A stretch of DNA of 38,556 nt from positions 1-38,556 of the forward strand of contig PXCF01000056.1 in assembly GCA_003566715.1 (NCBI GenBank), written 5' to 3'. How positions within the stretch are numbered: the first letter of the stretch is position 1; each line of letters begins with the position of its first letter. This document shows positions 1 through 7,200 of the stretch, piece by piece. The DNA is from Cryomorphaceae bacterium (GTDB lineage: Bacteria; Bacteroidota; Bacteroidia; Flavobacteriales; Schleiferiaceae). The notes below the pieces were generated by a model. The model did not search any database, was not told where the DNA came from, and saw only the letters and a list, made by a program, of their open reading frames with translations. Position numbers and translations under genes: made by a program.

Positions 1-61
1 GGGTATAGCCAGTGTAAAACCGATTCAGTTTCTCAGAGTAAAGAATATATACAGTGTGCAT
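1..61 (-). CDS. GIY-YIG endonuclease, 5' part only (cut by window start)
   Basis: The minus strand from 61 encodes the first 20 residues of a GIY-YIG protein (begins MHTVYILYSEK, then FYTGYT). It is base-for-base identical to the start of the complete copy at 196-480, and the identity continues upstream through the leader as far as about position 113. The rest lies beyond the window, so it is unknown whether this copy is intact. It is the next unit of the tandem tRNA-Asn/GIY-YIG array. Perfect identity over 113 bases suggests a recent duplication or gene conversion. Confidence 0.75.
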   Translation of the reverse strand, partial: MHTVYILYSEKLNRFYTGYT

Positions 62-98
62 ATTATTTTTTGTAGAAAAAAACCAAAGTGTTTTCAAC

Positions 99-129
99 AA
101 AAAAAGCCGAAGATCTCTCTCCGGCTTTT
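99..129 (-). terminator. Hairpin terminator after tRNA remnant A
   Basis: On the minus strand a GC-centred hairpin (arms around AAAGCCG and CGGCTTT, GAGA-type loop) is followed by a run of seven T. It is the same terminator that follows the intact tRNA-Asn at 652-681, with a changed loop and a one-base length difference. It also sits in the leader of the GIY-YIG copy that starts at 61. Confidence 0.7.
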
Positions 130-131
130 CG

Positions 132-200
132 CTCCTCCTCTTGGGCTCGAACCAACCCCGATAGCTATCGGGGCTCTGATTAACAGTCAGATGCTCTAAC
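132..200 (-). pseudogene. tRNA-Asn 3' fragment A (remnant with palindrome insertion)
   Basis: Read on the minus strand, the sequence from GTTAGAGCATCTGACTG onward matches the intact tRNA-Asn at 683-756: D-loop end, anticodon arm with GTT, T-arm and 3' acceptor strand. The 5' acceptor strand and most of the D-arm are missing, so it cannot fold as a tRNA. In the variable region, five bases (GGTCC) of the intact gene are replaced by an 18-base perfect palindrome at 156-173. The stop codon of the GIY-YIG gene (196-198) falls inside the D-loop part of this remnant. Confidence 0.85.
156..173. repeat. 18-base palindrome in tRNA remnant A
   Basis: CCCCGATAGCTATCGGGG is a perfect inverted repeat. It occurs here and at 574-591, at the same place in both tRNA-Asn remnants, and is absent from the intact tRNA-Asn. 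I did not see it elsewhere in the window. It could be a small palindromic insertion, a folding stem or a recognition site. Confidence 0.9.
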
Positions 201-480
201 GATATTTTTCAAGAAGTTTTTCAGATATTTCAGGATAATTCTTGAGATTTCGTACGTATTTACTGCTTTTCATAGACTTTATGTGTTTTTCAATACTTTC
301 TGCTTGGTTCTTTGTTTCACATGCAATCTTATAAAAAACTACCCAGTCTTTTGCCTTTGAAGTAAATTTTCTAGACTCGTTTTTTTCAATGTGGAAATCT
401 AATCTCTCTTCAAGATTTTGGGTATAGCCAGTGTAAAACCGATTCAGTTTCTCAGAGTAAAGAATATATACAGTGTGCAT
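196..480 (-). CDS. Small GIY-YIG endonuclease inside a tRNA-Asn remnant array
   Basis: A 94-residue single-domain GIY-YIG nuclease of the UPF0213/YhbQ-like type. Visible motifs are VYIL (Tyr5) near the N-terminus, YTGYT at 17-20 in place of YIG, Arg26 (expected catalytic), His30, Trp46, and Glu64 before HIK (expected metal ligand). The family cuts DNA with one metal ion; its cellular role is poorly known. The start is taken at ATG 480. An upstream in-frame start at 573 would translate the tRNA remnant and terminator as MVRAQEEEQK and so on, which is artefactual. The stop codon TAG lies within tRNA-Asn remnant A. Upstream is a terminator hairpin (518-548) and tRNA remnant B. Inference: it is the nuclease gene of a small tRNA-targeting element. 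Family confidence is high; mobility is inferred from the layout only. Confidence 0.85.
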   Translation of the reverse strand: MHTVYILYSEKLNRFYTGYTQNLEERLDFHIEKNESRKFTSKAKDWVVFYKIACETKNQAESIEKHIKSMKSSKYVRNLKNYPEISEKLLEKYR

Positions 481-517
481 ATTATTTTTTGTAGAAAAAA
501 ACCAAAGTGTTTTCAAC

Positions 518-548
518 AAAAAAAGCCGAAGACTGCTCTTCGGCTTTT
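518..548 (-). terminator. Hairpin terminator after tRNA remnant B
   Basis: On the minus strand AAAGCCGAAGA, a GCAG loop and TCTTCGGCTTT form a strong stem followed by a T run. The stem and loop match the terminator of the intact tRNA-Asn (652-681). It lies between tRNA remnant B and the GIY-YIG start at 480, so the nuclease gene would need read-through or a promoter inside its roughly 35-base leader. Confidence 0.8.
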
Positions 549-549
549 G

Positions 550-622
550 CTCCTCCTCTTGGGCTCGAACCAACCCCGATAGCTATCGGGGCTCTGATTA
601 ACAGTCGTGTGCTCAAACCAAC
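550..622 (-). pseudogene. tRNA-Asn 3' fragment B (remnant with palindrome insertion)
   Basis: The minus strand carries TTGGTTTGAGCACACGACTG and then the anticodon arm, palindrome (574-591), T-arm and 3' acceptor strand of tRNA-Asn. Compared with the intact gene it lacks the 5' acceptor strand and D-stem and has several substitutions in the D-loop/anticodon 5' arm, so the anticodon stem no longer pairs well. It is more diverged than remnant A in its 5' part. The first T-stem base also differs (G in place of C), which breaks one pair. Confidence 0.85.
574..591. repeat. 18-base palindrome in tRNA remnant B
   Basis: It is identical to the palindrome at 156-173 and sits at the same point of the tRNA variable region. 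Confidence 0.9.
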
Positions 623-651
623 AAAATTAAAAAAACCGAAGTGTCATCAAT

Positions 652-681
652 AAAAAAGCCGAAGACTGCTCTTCGGCTTTT
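652..681 (-). terminator. Rho-independent terminator of tRNA-Asn
   Basis: Directly after the tRNA 3' end, the minus strand has an 11-base stem (AAAGCCGAAGA / TCTTCGGCTTT) with a GCAG loop and a T run. It is the founder of the copies at 518-548 and 99-129. Confidence 0.85.
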
Positions 682-682
682 G

Positions 683-756
683 CTCCTCCTCTTGGGCTCG
701 AACCAAGGACCCTCTGATTAACAGTCAGATGCTCTAACCAACTGAGCTAAGGAGGA
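683..756 (-). tRNA. tRNA-Asn(GTT)
   Basis: The minus strand folds as a complete 74-base tRNA. The acceptor stem TCCTCCT pairs with AGGAGGA and the discriminator is G. The D-arm is AGCTC/GAGC with a TTGGTTA-type loop. The anticodon stem TCTGA/TCAGA holds the loop CTGTTAA, giving anticodon GTT (Asn). The T-arm CTTGG/CCAAG has the loop TTCGAGC. The 3' CCA is not encoded. A TTG-N20-TACTTTTG promoter lies about 25 bases upstream and a strong terminator follows. Its 3' half is repeated downstream at least twice as remnants. Confidence 0.97.
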
Positions 757-780
757 AGGTGTTTCCCTTTTTTGGGACGG

Positions 781-811
781 CAAAAGTAATTTGAATTTTT
801 TTACTGAACAA
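781..811 (-). promoter_or_regulatory. Promoter of tRNA-Asn (Bacteroidota type)
   Basis: On the minus strand TTG (809-811), 20 bases, then TACTTTTG (781-788) matches the Bacteroidota consensus TTG / TAnnTTTG exactly. The predicted transcription start is about 20 bases before the tRNA 5' end at 756. Confidence 0.7.
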
Positions 812-863
812 GAAAAAAATATTCTTGAGGTGTATTTTTTTTCATTTGCCAAAAACAATCAAT

Positions 864-889
864 TGTGGTTAAAACCACAGCCAGTGGTT
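864..889. promoter_or_regulatory. Palindrome TGTGGTT-AA-AACCACA with a third half-site
   Basis: A perfect 16-base inverted repeat at 864-879 is followed by a further GTGGTTAA half-site (within 880-889), all within 50 bases of the lipoprotein start at 914. The arrangement of one dyad plus an extra half resembles an operator for a dimeric regulator. No clear promoter match was found, so this is only a candidate. Confidence 0.4.
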
Positions 890-913
890 AACTTGCGCAA
901 AAATTCACTTTAT

Positions 914-1672
914 ATGAGATTACTTATTATCCTCGTTGCAGCCGTGTTTACCGGATGCGTTGGTTCACAAGTATATAATCCGTCTTTGATGGTGCCCGGA
1001 CAAGATTTGGAGCCGGGACAAGCAAAGATTTCGCTCTCGGGTGGTCCGGCGCCACTGTCGCACAAAGACGATGTAACGACGTTTCAAACGCCGGAATTTG
1101 AAGTGAATACAGGTGAGCCTTCTGCGGCATCTTTCGCTTTTATTGGCGATGCAGCGCTGCAAGTTGGCCTGCAAAAAAATCACACATTAACCATTAGAGG
1201 ATGGACAGAGCTCGCCGTTCCTGTCAACCGTTGGGGGGCTGCCATTAGCGATTTGTACTGGATCAAACGAGAAAAGAGCTACGGTGGCTTTGACTTTGGT
1301 GTGCAGCCCGCCGTGGCCGTGGTTGGCGATCAGTGGTCGGCGCAAGGGTGGGGTGCCCAGTTGGCCGGTGTGGCTCGTTACCGACACAGTGAAACGCTGG
1401 GTGTTTACGGTGGTTTTGGTCCGCTCTATGGCCGTATGCCGGAATTGCCCATCAATTATTTTGACCGCGCCGAAGCACTCGGCATCGACAATCCGCGCCC
1501 GGATGGATGGGGTATTGGTCTGCACATTGGCGCCGAATACGAGTTTATGCCACGGTTGACTGGGCGTGTGGATATCAATTTTATTGCTCAACGCGATAAT
1601 TATTACCGAGAGTTTAGTTATATACCGTGCTTTACACTTGGCGTGGGTTTTTTGTTGTTCCCCGAAAAATAA
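914..1672 (+). CDS. Lipoprotein of unknown function, possibly beta-rich
   Basis: A protein of 252 residues. I chose ATG 914 because it gives a classic lipoprotein signal: MRLLIILVAAVFTGC, with the lipobox Cys at residue 15. The reading frame continues upstream to 791 but that part has no signal and lies in promoter-like DNA. The mature part is rich in Gly, aromatic residues and alternating polar/hydrophobic strands, and ends in LGVGFLLFPEK. This recalls small outer-membrane barrel-like proteins of Bacteroidota, but no family is recognised. It sits 49 bases ahead of a sensor kinase on the same strand, so the two may be co-transcribed. Confidence 0.75.
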   Translation: MRLLIILVAAVFTGCVGSQVYNPSLMVPGQDLEPGQAKISLSGGPAPLSHKDDVTTFQTPEFEVNTGEPSAASFAFIGDAALQVGLQKNHTLTIRGWTELAVPVNRWGAAISDLYWIKREKSYGGFDFGVQPAVAVVGDQWSAQGWGAQLAGVARYRHSETLGVYGGFGPLYGRMPELPINYFDRAEALGIDNPRPDGWGIGLHIGAEYEFMPRLTGRVDINFIAQRDNYYREFSYIPCFTLGVGFLLFPEK

Positions 1673-1721
1673 GCGCTTTAGGGCATGATTTATGCCTCAT
1701 AATTGCAAATAAATCTCCGTT

Positions 1722-3158
1722 ATGCGCTCAGGTTTTCCCTTGCGAACCAGGATGTTCCTTGCAATGCTTGGACTCATCGTCTTGTCGTTTTTAATGACAG
1801 GGACCATTTCTTTTTACTTTTTTAAAAAAGAAAACGATGAGTACAATGTCGAACGCCTTAAGCGAAAGGAATATGCCATTCGTGCCTCGGTCGATTACTT
1901 CGTGAGAAGTCACCACCAAGATTTATATCTCAATGCAACGATGCTTGTGGAGGTGTTTGACGACCGCATTTGCGAATTGGCCGAGATTCACCAACAAGAC
2001 ATTGGATTTTACGACTTTGATGGTACGTATATCATCAGCTCCAAAACCGAAGACAGCGAAACATCTCTTTTTCCCGCACAAATCCCCGATATGTTAATGG
2101 ATCAGCTAAAAGAATCGGGCGAGGGAACGATGAATTATCGCTCAGAAAATAATCAGAAGTACATTTTTTCTTCAACAGTGGTATACGACGACAGCGATCG
2201 CCCTTTAGCCATTCTCAATTTTCCTTATCTCACCGACGAACGATATGAAGAAGACGAGCTGAGAGAGTTCTTTGCGCGCTTATTTGGCATCTTTGCTTTG
2301 GTGTTTTTCATCGCCGTGATGTTTGCCTTGTTTTTGTCCAACAGCATCGCGCGTCCGTTGACCATTTTGCGACAAAAAATTGCCGAGACCAGGCTGGGGG
2401 ACAACAAACCCATCGAAGGGAACTATCCGCCCGAAATACAACGTCTCGCTTCGGAATACAACCAAATGCTGAAAGAGCTTCACGAGAGCGCAGTGCTACT
2501 TGCGCAACGCGAGCGACAAACCGCTTGGCGCGACATGGCACGACAAGTGGCGCACGAAATCAAAAATCCGCTGACGCCCATGAAGTTACAAATGCAAATG
2601 CTGGCCATGAGTCCGGATACACCGCAAAAAATCAAGGATAAGTTAGAAGGGCTGGTGGCCCAAGTCGACGCCATGGCAGAAATTGCCGATGCCTTTTCGC
2701 GCTACGCCAACTTGCCGGAATTGAAACGCGAACCGGTGCATGTGCAAAATATGCTGCTGAAGACCATCAGTATTTTTGATGCCAGTCAGGTGACGTTGAT
2801 TGATAAAACCAATGGTAAAACCACAATAAAAGGCGATGCAGAGCAGTTGACCAGAGCCATGAATAATCTGATTAAAAATGCCTTGCAAGCCGAACAGCCG
2901 GATGTTCCCGTTGAGGTGCGCATCAAACTGACGGCAACCAAAGATGCGGTACGTATAGATGTGGTTGACAACGGAACCGGTATTCCCCACAATGAGCTGG
3001 AGGAGATATTTGAGCCCCGCTTTACCACAAAAAATTCGGGGATGGGCTTGGGGTTGTCCATCGTCAAGCGGGTCATTGAAGGTTTGGATGGAAAAATTAC
3101 TGTGCAGTCGACCCCGGGAAAAGGTTCTGTTTTTTCAGTACATTTGCCCAATACATAA
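1722..3158 (+). CDS. NtrY-like membrane sensor histidine kinase
   Basis: 478 residues. Transmembrane helices at about 11-33 and 186-206 flank a periplasmic sensor region. A HAMP-like linker follows (about 207-260), then a HisKA domain with the H-box AHEIKNPLTPMKLQMQML (His278) and an HATPase domain with N-box NNLIKNALQA (381-390), G1 DNGTGIP (416-422), F-box FEPRFTTK and G2 GMGLGLSIV (440-448). The HEIKNPLTP form of the H-box is typical of NtrY-like kinases. All motifs needed for ATP binding and autophosphorylation are present. No response regulator is adjacent, so the partner must be encoded elsewhere. An enoyl-CoA hydratase starts 15 bases downstream and is probably in the same transcript. 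The signal is unknown. Confidence 0.92.
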   Translation: MRSGFPLRTRMFLAMLGLIVLSFLMTGTISFYFFKKENDEYNVERLKRKEYAIRASVDYFVRSHHQDLYLNATMLVEVFDDRICELAEIHQQDIGFYDFDGTYIISSKTEDSETSLFPAQIPDMLMDQLKESGEGTMNYRSENNQKYIFSSTVVYDDSDRPLAILNFPYLTDERYEEDELREFFARLFGIFALVFFIAVMFALFLSNSIARPLTILRQKIAETRLGDNKPIEGNYPPEIQRLASEYNQMLKELHESAVLLAQRERQTAWRDMARQVAHEIKNPLTPMKLQMQMLAMSPDTPQKIKDKLEGLVAQVDAMAEIADAFSRYANLPELKREPVHVQNMLLKTISIFDASQVTLIDKTNGKTTIKGDAEQLTRAMNNLIKNALQAEQPDVPVEVRIKLTATKDAVRIDVVDNGTGIPHNELEEIFEPRFTTKNSGMGLGLSIVKRVIEGLDGKITVQSTPGKGSVFSVHLPNT

Positions 3159-3173
3159 CAAAAAAAACAAATC

Positions 3174-3950
3174 ATGCAAAGTATATTGGAGAAAGAAGGA
3201 CACTTGGCCATTCTCACGGTCAATCGTCCGGATAAATTAAACGCTCTCAATGCGGAAACCATTCAATCGCTGCACGGCCATTTGGTGGATGTACGCGACG
3301 ATAAGAATATTCGCGTGCTAATCATCACCGGAAGCGGGACCAAGGCCTTTGTTGCCGGAGCCGATATTGCGGAGTTGGCACCGCTATCCGTTACCGAAGG
3401 TCAAGCATTGGCCAAACGCGGTCAGGACCTGTTGTTTAACGTAGTCGAGCAAATGCCAAAGCCGGTTATTGCAGCAGTCAATGGATTTGCATTGGGCGGT
3501 GGACTGGAGCTGGCCATGAGCTGTCATATGCGCATTGCTTCCGATAACGCCAAATTGGGTTTGCCGGAAGTTAGCTTGGGTCTGATACCCGGATATGGTG
3601 GAACGCAGCGTCTGGCTCAGCTTGTAGGCAAGGGCAAAGCCATGGAGATCATAACCACTGCCGGAATGATGACGGCGGAAGAAGCATTGGCCTGGGGGTT
3701 GGTAAACCACGTGGTGCCGCAAGACGCACTTCTGAAAGAAGCCAAGGGTATTGCCGAAAAGATGATGCGTCAATCGCCCATCGCCATTGGTCATGCCATC
3801 CAAGCCGTGCAAGCCGGCTATGAAATGAGTCAAGAAGAAGCGTTGAAACAAGAAATCGCTCATTTCGGCCAGTGTTTTGGTAGCGAAGATTTTAAAGAAG
3901 GGACGTCCGCGTTTTTAAATAAACGCAAACCAAATTTTAATGGTTTGTAG
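3174..3950 (+). CDS. Enoyl-CoA hydratase (crotonase family)
   Basis: 258 residues, full length for the crotonase family. It hydrates 2-trans-enoyl-CoA to 3-hydroxyacyl-CoA in beta-oxidation. The oxyanion-hole segments are AFVAGADIAEL (about 59-69) and NGFALGGGLELAMSC (103-117). Both catalytic glutamates of true hydratases appear present, Glu112 (GLEL) and Glu132 (GLPEVSLGL), at the expected 20-residue spacing. The GYGGTQRL signature follows at 140-147. The start ATG 3174 lies 15 bases after the kinase stop, suggesting one transcript. A terminator at 4092-4129 is the first strong stop downstream. Substrate chain length cannot be read from the sequence. Confidence 0.93.
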   Translation: MQSILEKEGHLAILTVNRPDKLNALNAETIQSLHGHLVDVRDDKNIRVLIITGSGTKAFVAGADIAELAPLSVTEGQALAKRGQDLLFNVVEQMPKPVIAAVNGFALGGGLELAMSCHMRIASDNAKLGLPEVSLGLIPGYGGTQRLAQLVGKGKAMEIITTAGMMTAEEALAWGLVNHVVPQDALLKEAKGIAEKMMRQSPIAIGHAIQAVQAGYEMSQEEALKQEIAHFGQCFGSEDFKEGTSAFLNKRKPNFNGL

Positions 3951-4091
3951 GTGCCTATCGCATACGATCCACCCGAATGGACGTGAACGTATAGCCCCAA
4001 ATTATATCATCGAAAAAAATATTTAATCATAGACGAACAAAAATCAAATCGATGGCGTTAATAATTCGGTTTGGTTAATTGGTTTGATGGT

Positions 4092-4129
4092 AAGGTGCAG
4101 ACAGTTCTTGTCTGCACCTTTCTTTTTTG
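4092..4129 (+). terminator. Strong Rho-independent terminator
   Basis: AAGGTGCAGACA, a GTTCT loop and TGTCTGCACCTT form a 12-base perfect stem, followed by TTCTTTTTT. It ends the transcript of the kinase and enoyl-CoA hydratase. The rest of 3951-4218 shows no gene. Confidence 0.9.
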
Positions 4130-4218
4130 TGCGCAGAGAAAGTTTCTTAAATTTGACATGTGGCGATCATGGTTTTGAAAACACCGAGAATTTAGGTTAA
4201 AACAACAAAAAATTTATG

Positions 4219-4226
4219 TAGTTTTG
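4219..4226 (+). promoter_or_regulatory. -7 box TAGTTTTG abutting the kinase start
   Basis: TAGTTTTG fits the Bacteroidota -7 consensus TAnnTTTG and ends four bases before ATG 4230. No clear TTG was found 19-20 bases upstream. If used, the transcript would start at or next to the ATG and be leaderless, or translation would begin at ATG 4251. Confidence 0.4.
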
Positions 4227-4229
4227 ACC

Positions 4230-7200
4230 ATGCGATCAAAGCTTGTACAAATGGGGCGTTTGTTGAAAATAAATCTTTACCTGATAAAAGCAAGCGCTCT
4301 TTATTGTTCCATGTTTTTGCTTTCTGTTCCGATTCTTGTTGAAGCCCAGCATGACAGTCGGTATATAACAACCTTTTATACCGATGAGGGGACTTTGCCT
4401 CAAAACAATGTTCGTGCAGTTGCTAAAGACAATTACGGGTTTTTATGGGTGTGTACCGAAAATGGTTTGAGTCGATTTGATGGAGAGTTGTTTGCCACCA
4501 TCAATGCCGAAGAGTTGGGGTTAAGCTCAAATAGATTTAGGTATTTTGCTCGCTCCGGAGATGCACTCTATGCCAGTAACGCATCGGGTGACTTCATAGA
4601 GATAAAAGATTTAAACGTTAGATTGGTCGATGACCTGCCCCTCGGCATTAAAAAGAACTGGCAAGACCTTACCTACAGAAATAAACTGTTTTATCAGGAT
4701 ACTAAATTTCCCGAAAAAGGCGAAAATTGGCGATTGGTAAGTGAAGATTACTCGTGGGAAGCTGGCGATGGCTTTGTTCGTCAAGTTGCTAATGGCGATA
4801 CGGTTTTGCATCACACACAACCAGGAATGCCTAAACTGATGGTGTTATCTATGGGAGCGGTGTATGTTTTTTACCAACATGAATATTATGTAGTTAATGG
4901 GGGGCAACCATCAGTGTTTCCCCTTAGCTTCGATTTTAATTTTGCCAGAGTGTTTTGGAACCGTGCAGAAAATCAGTTGTTTTTCATTAAAAACGAGCGT
5001 ATTTATTTGGTTAAAAATGACGGTGAAAATCAGCTTCAAGCTCAAGAAGTTGGTCGTGAACTAGAAGAAGCTTCATTTGCCATTAACAGTATGTTTTATG
5101 ACGAAGGTGTTTCGACCTTATACCAAGCAACCAATTCATTTGGTCTTATCAAACAGCAAAAGTCTCATTTTGATTTTTTGTATAATGACCTAGGTGTAAG
5201 AAACGTCTTTTATGGTTTGGGTATGGGTGCAGGCGGAATGATTCACACGTCATCCGGAATGCGCATTGATGCTGGTGGTAAGGCAGATACGCTTAACTAT
5301 CAATTGTGGTTTAATGCGTTAGAAGCATCACCGGACGGTCGTTTTTTCCGCGTTTTCGACAATTTACTCTTGTGCAAAAACGAAAACAACCGTTATGATA
5401 CGGCGCACATATTTCCTGGTAGGCTTTTGAGCTTAAATATGGATACGCAGAGAAATATTCTGTGGGTAGGAACGGATAGCCTGGGCGACGATCCTTTTAA
5501 GTTGTATGCTTTTGATTTGACGGACAATGACGTTGTGAAGTCATACGAGACTAAAGGAACGGTAAGAACCATGCACTTTAGCGAGGGTTCCACGGTATAT
5601 ATTGGCACCTACAACGGAATCATTCGCTGGGATGTGACGTCAGAGGTTTTTGAAAAGATTGGGGGTAAAGCGCTAGGAGAAGTAAGATACATTCACCGTC
5701 TTGACAATGATCTTTATTTGATCAACACCTACGGAAGGGGGCTCTTTTTTCTAAATCAAGATAAGTTGCGTCCTTTGCCTTTGGACGTGGGTGCGTTTTT
5801 GAGGTTTTCACATTATGTGATCGAAGACGAAAGAAAGATGATATGGATTCCCACCAACCGGGGTTTGTTCCAATTCAAGAAGTCCGATTTGATCAACTTT
5901 GCTCAATCAACACAAGAGCACTTGCCTTTTTACCAGTATTTTGATAGAACGTCCGGGCTTATTACCAACGAGTTTAATGGGGGATGTAATTTATGTGCGG
6001 CCAAGGCTTCCGACGGTCAATGGTATTTGCCCACCATGAACGGGCTGGTTGTCTTTCATCCGGAATCGATTCCTCTGCATGCCATCAATCCATATATCTT
6101 TATTACCAAGGCCGTTTCCGATGAGGGACAATTTTCGCACAACGCATCGCTATCACACAAGACATCCTTGGTGGAGTTTACCATTGCTGCCACACAGATG
6201 GGCTTTAGTCTTGGGCACAACATCAAAGCGAAATTAAACAATCAAAGTCAGTGGTTTGATGTGGCGCAAAATAAAGCCATTCGTTACATAGGATTGCCTC
6301 CGGGAAACTATAGCCTTCAATTGCAACGACCAATAAATTTTAATGGTGAGACGTCAACGATAACTTTTTCCTTCACTATAATGCCCCCGATTTGGAAAAC
6401 GAAACCTTTCTTCGTTCTGGTTTTTGTAGGTTTTCTGGGGCTGGTTTTTATGGTGGTAAAAATTAGAACGAGGCTTTTCCGAGTAAAAAGTGAAACCTTG
6501 GAAAGAATGGTTGATGACCAAACAATGCATTTAAGAGGGTTGGTCAAAGATTTAAAAAATTTAATTAGGCAAGAAAAAGGCCTGTCTAAAGAGCGCGAAC
6601 GCGTGGTGTCTATTCTTGCACATGATGTGCGTTCGCCTTTGAGGTTTTTGACGTTTTTGTTTAACGAGATCAGGTTGGGTAAGACAGATCGACTGAAGGA
6701 AGATATCGACATTGCCCACGATACCTGTGCCAACTTACATAAATATGTAGAAGACATATTGACAACCGGAAAGCATCCCGGCGAAGAGCAAATAGAATTG
6801 CTGCAACAGGTTAAACTCAACCATTTGGTGATGCAAAAGGTCAATCTTTTCCGTGGACTGGCTCAGCAAAAATCAATTGATATGAGCGTGGAGGTGCCCA
6901 AGCAGGTATCGGTGTTTACCAATCGAAACATTCTTTCTATTGTGGTACATAACCTAATTGATAATGCCATAAAGTATACACCCGATGGAGGTCAGATAGC
7001 CATTGGTTGGAACGAAGCGATGAATCAGCTTGAGGTAAGAGATACAGGAAGGGGGTTCAGTGAAAAAGAATTGGCAGACATCAATCAAGTGCTTTCGGGT
7101 GACTTGACGGCCTCGCCACAACTCAATATTGGCGGAGGCATGAAGATGATCTCAGAACTTAGTCAGATTGCCGAAATCAAGGTGTTTGTGAAGGGAAATG

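Larger units (their letters stand above)
1..190. repeat. Direct repeat copy 1 of the tRNA-remnant/GIY-YIG unit
   Basis: Positions 1-190 repeat 420-608. Positions 1 to about 113 are identical to 420-532. After that the terminator loop differs and one base is gained or lost, then the tRNA remnant and its palindrome match again to about position 190. The repeat carries, in minus-strand order, a tRNA-Asn 3' fragment, a terminator hairpin, an A/T-rich leader and the start of a GIY-YIG gene. Confidence 0.9.
420..608. repeat. Direct repeat copy 2 of the tRNA-remnant/GIY-YIG unit
   Basis: This is the second copy of the repeat at 1-190 (see that entry). It contains the first 20 codons of the complete GIY-YIG gene, its leader, a terminator and tRNA-Asn remnant B. 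Confidence 0.9.

Noticed and set aside
481-573. N-terminal extension of the GIY-YIG frame (MVRAQEEEQK and so on)
   Set aside because: These codons are the tRNA-Asn remnant, terminator and leader read as protein. The conserved domain begins at ATG 480, and the other copy begins at the matching ATG 61.
132-622. Remnants A and B as functional tRNA-Asn genes
   Set aside because: Both lack the 5' acceptor strand and most of the D-arm and carry an 18-base palindrome in the variable region, so neither can fold as a tRNA.
1-760. CRISPR array
   Set aside because: The repeats are few, long, unequal and consist of tRNA, terminator and gene sequence; there are no regular short repeats with unique spacers and no cas genes.
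791-913. Upstream extension of the lipoprotein gene to 791
   Set aside because: It would overlap the tRNA promoter and the palindrome, and would bury the lipoprotein signal that begins at ATG 914.
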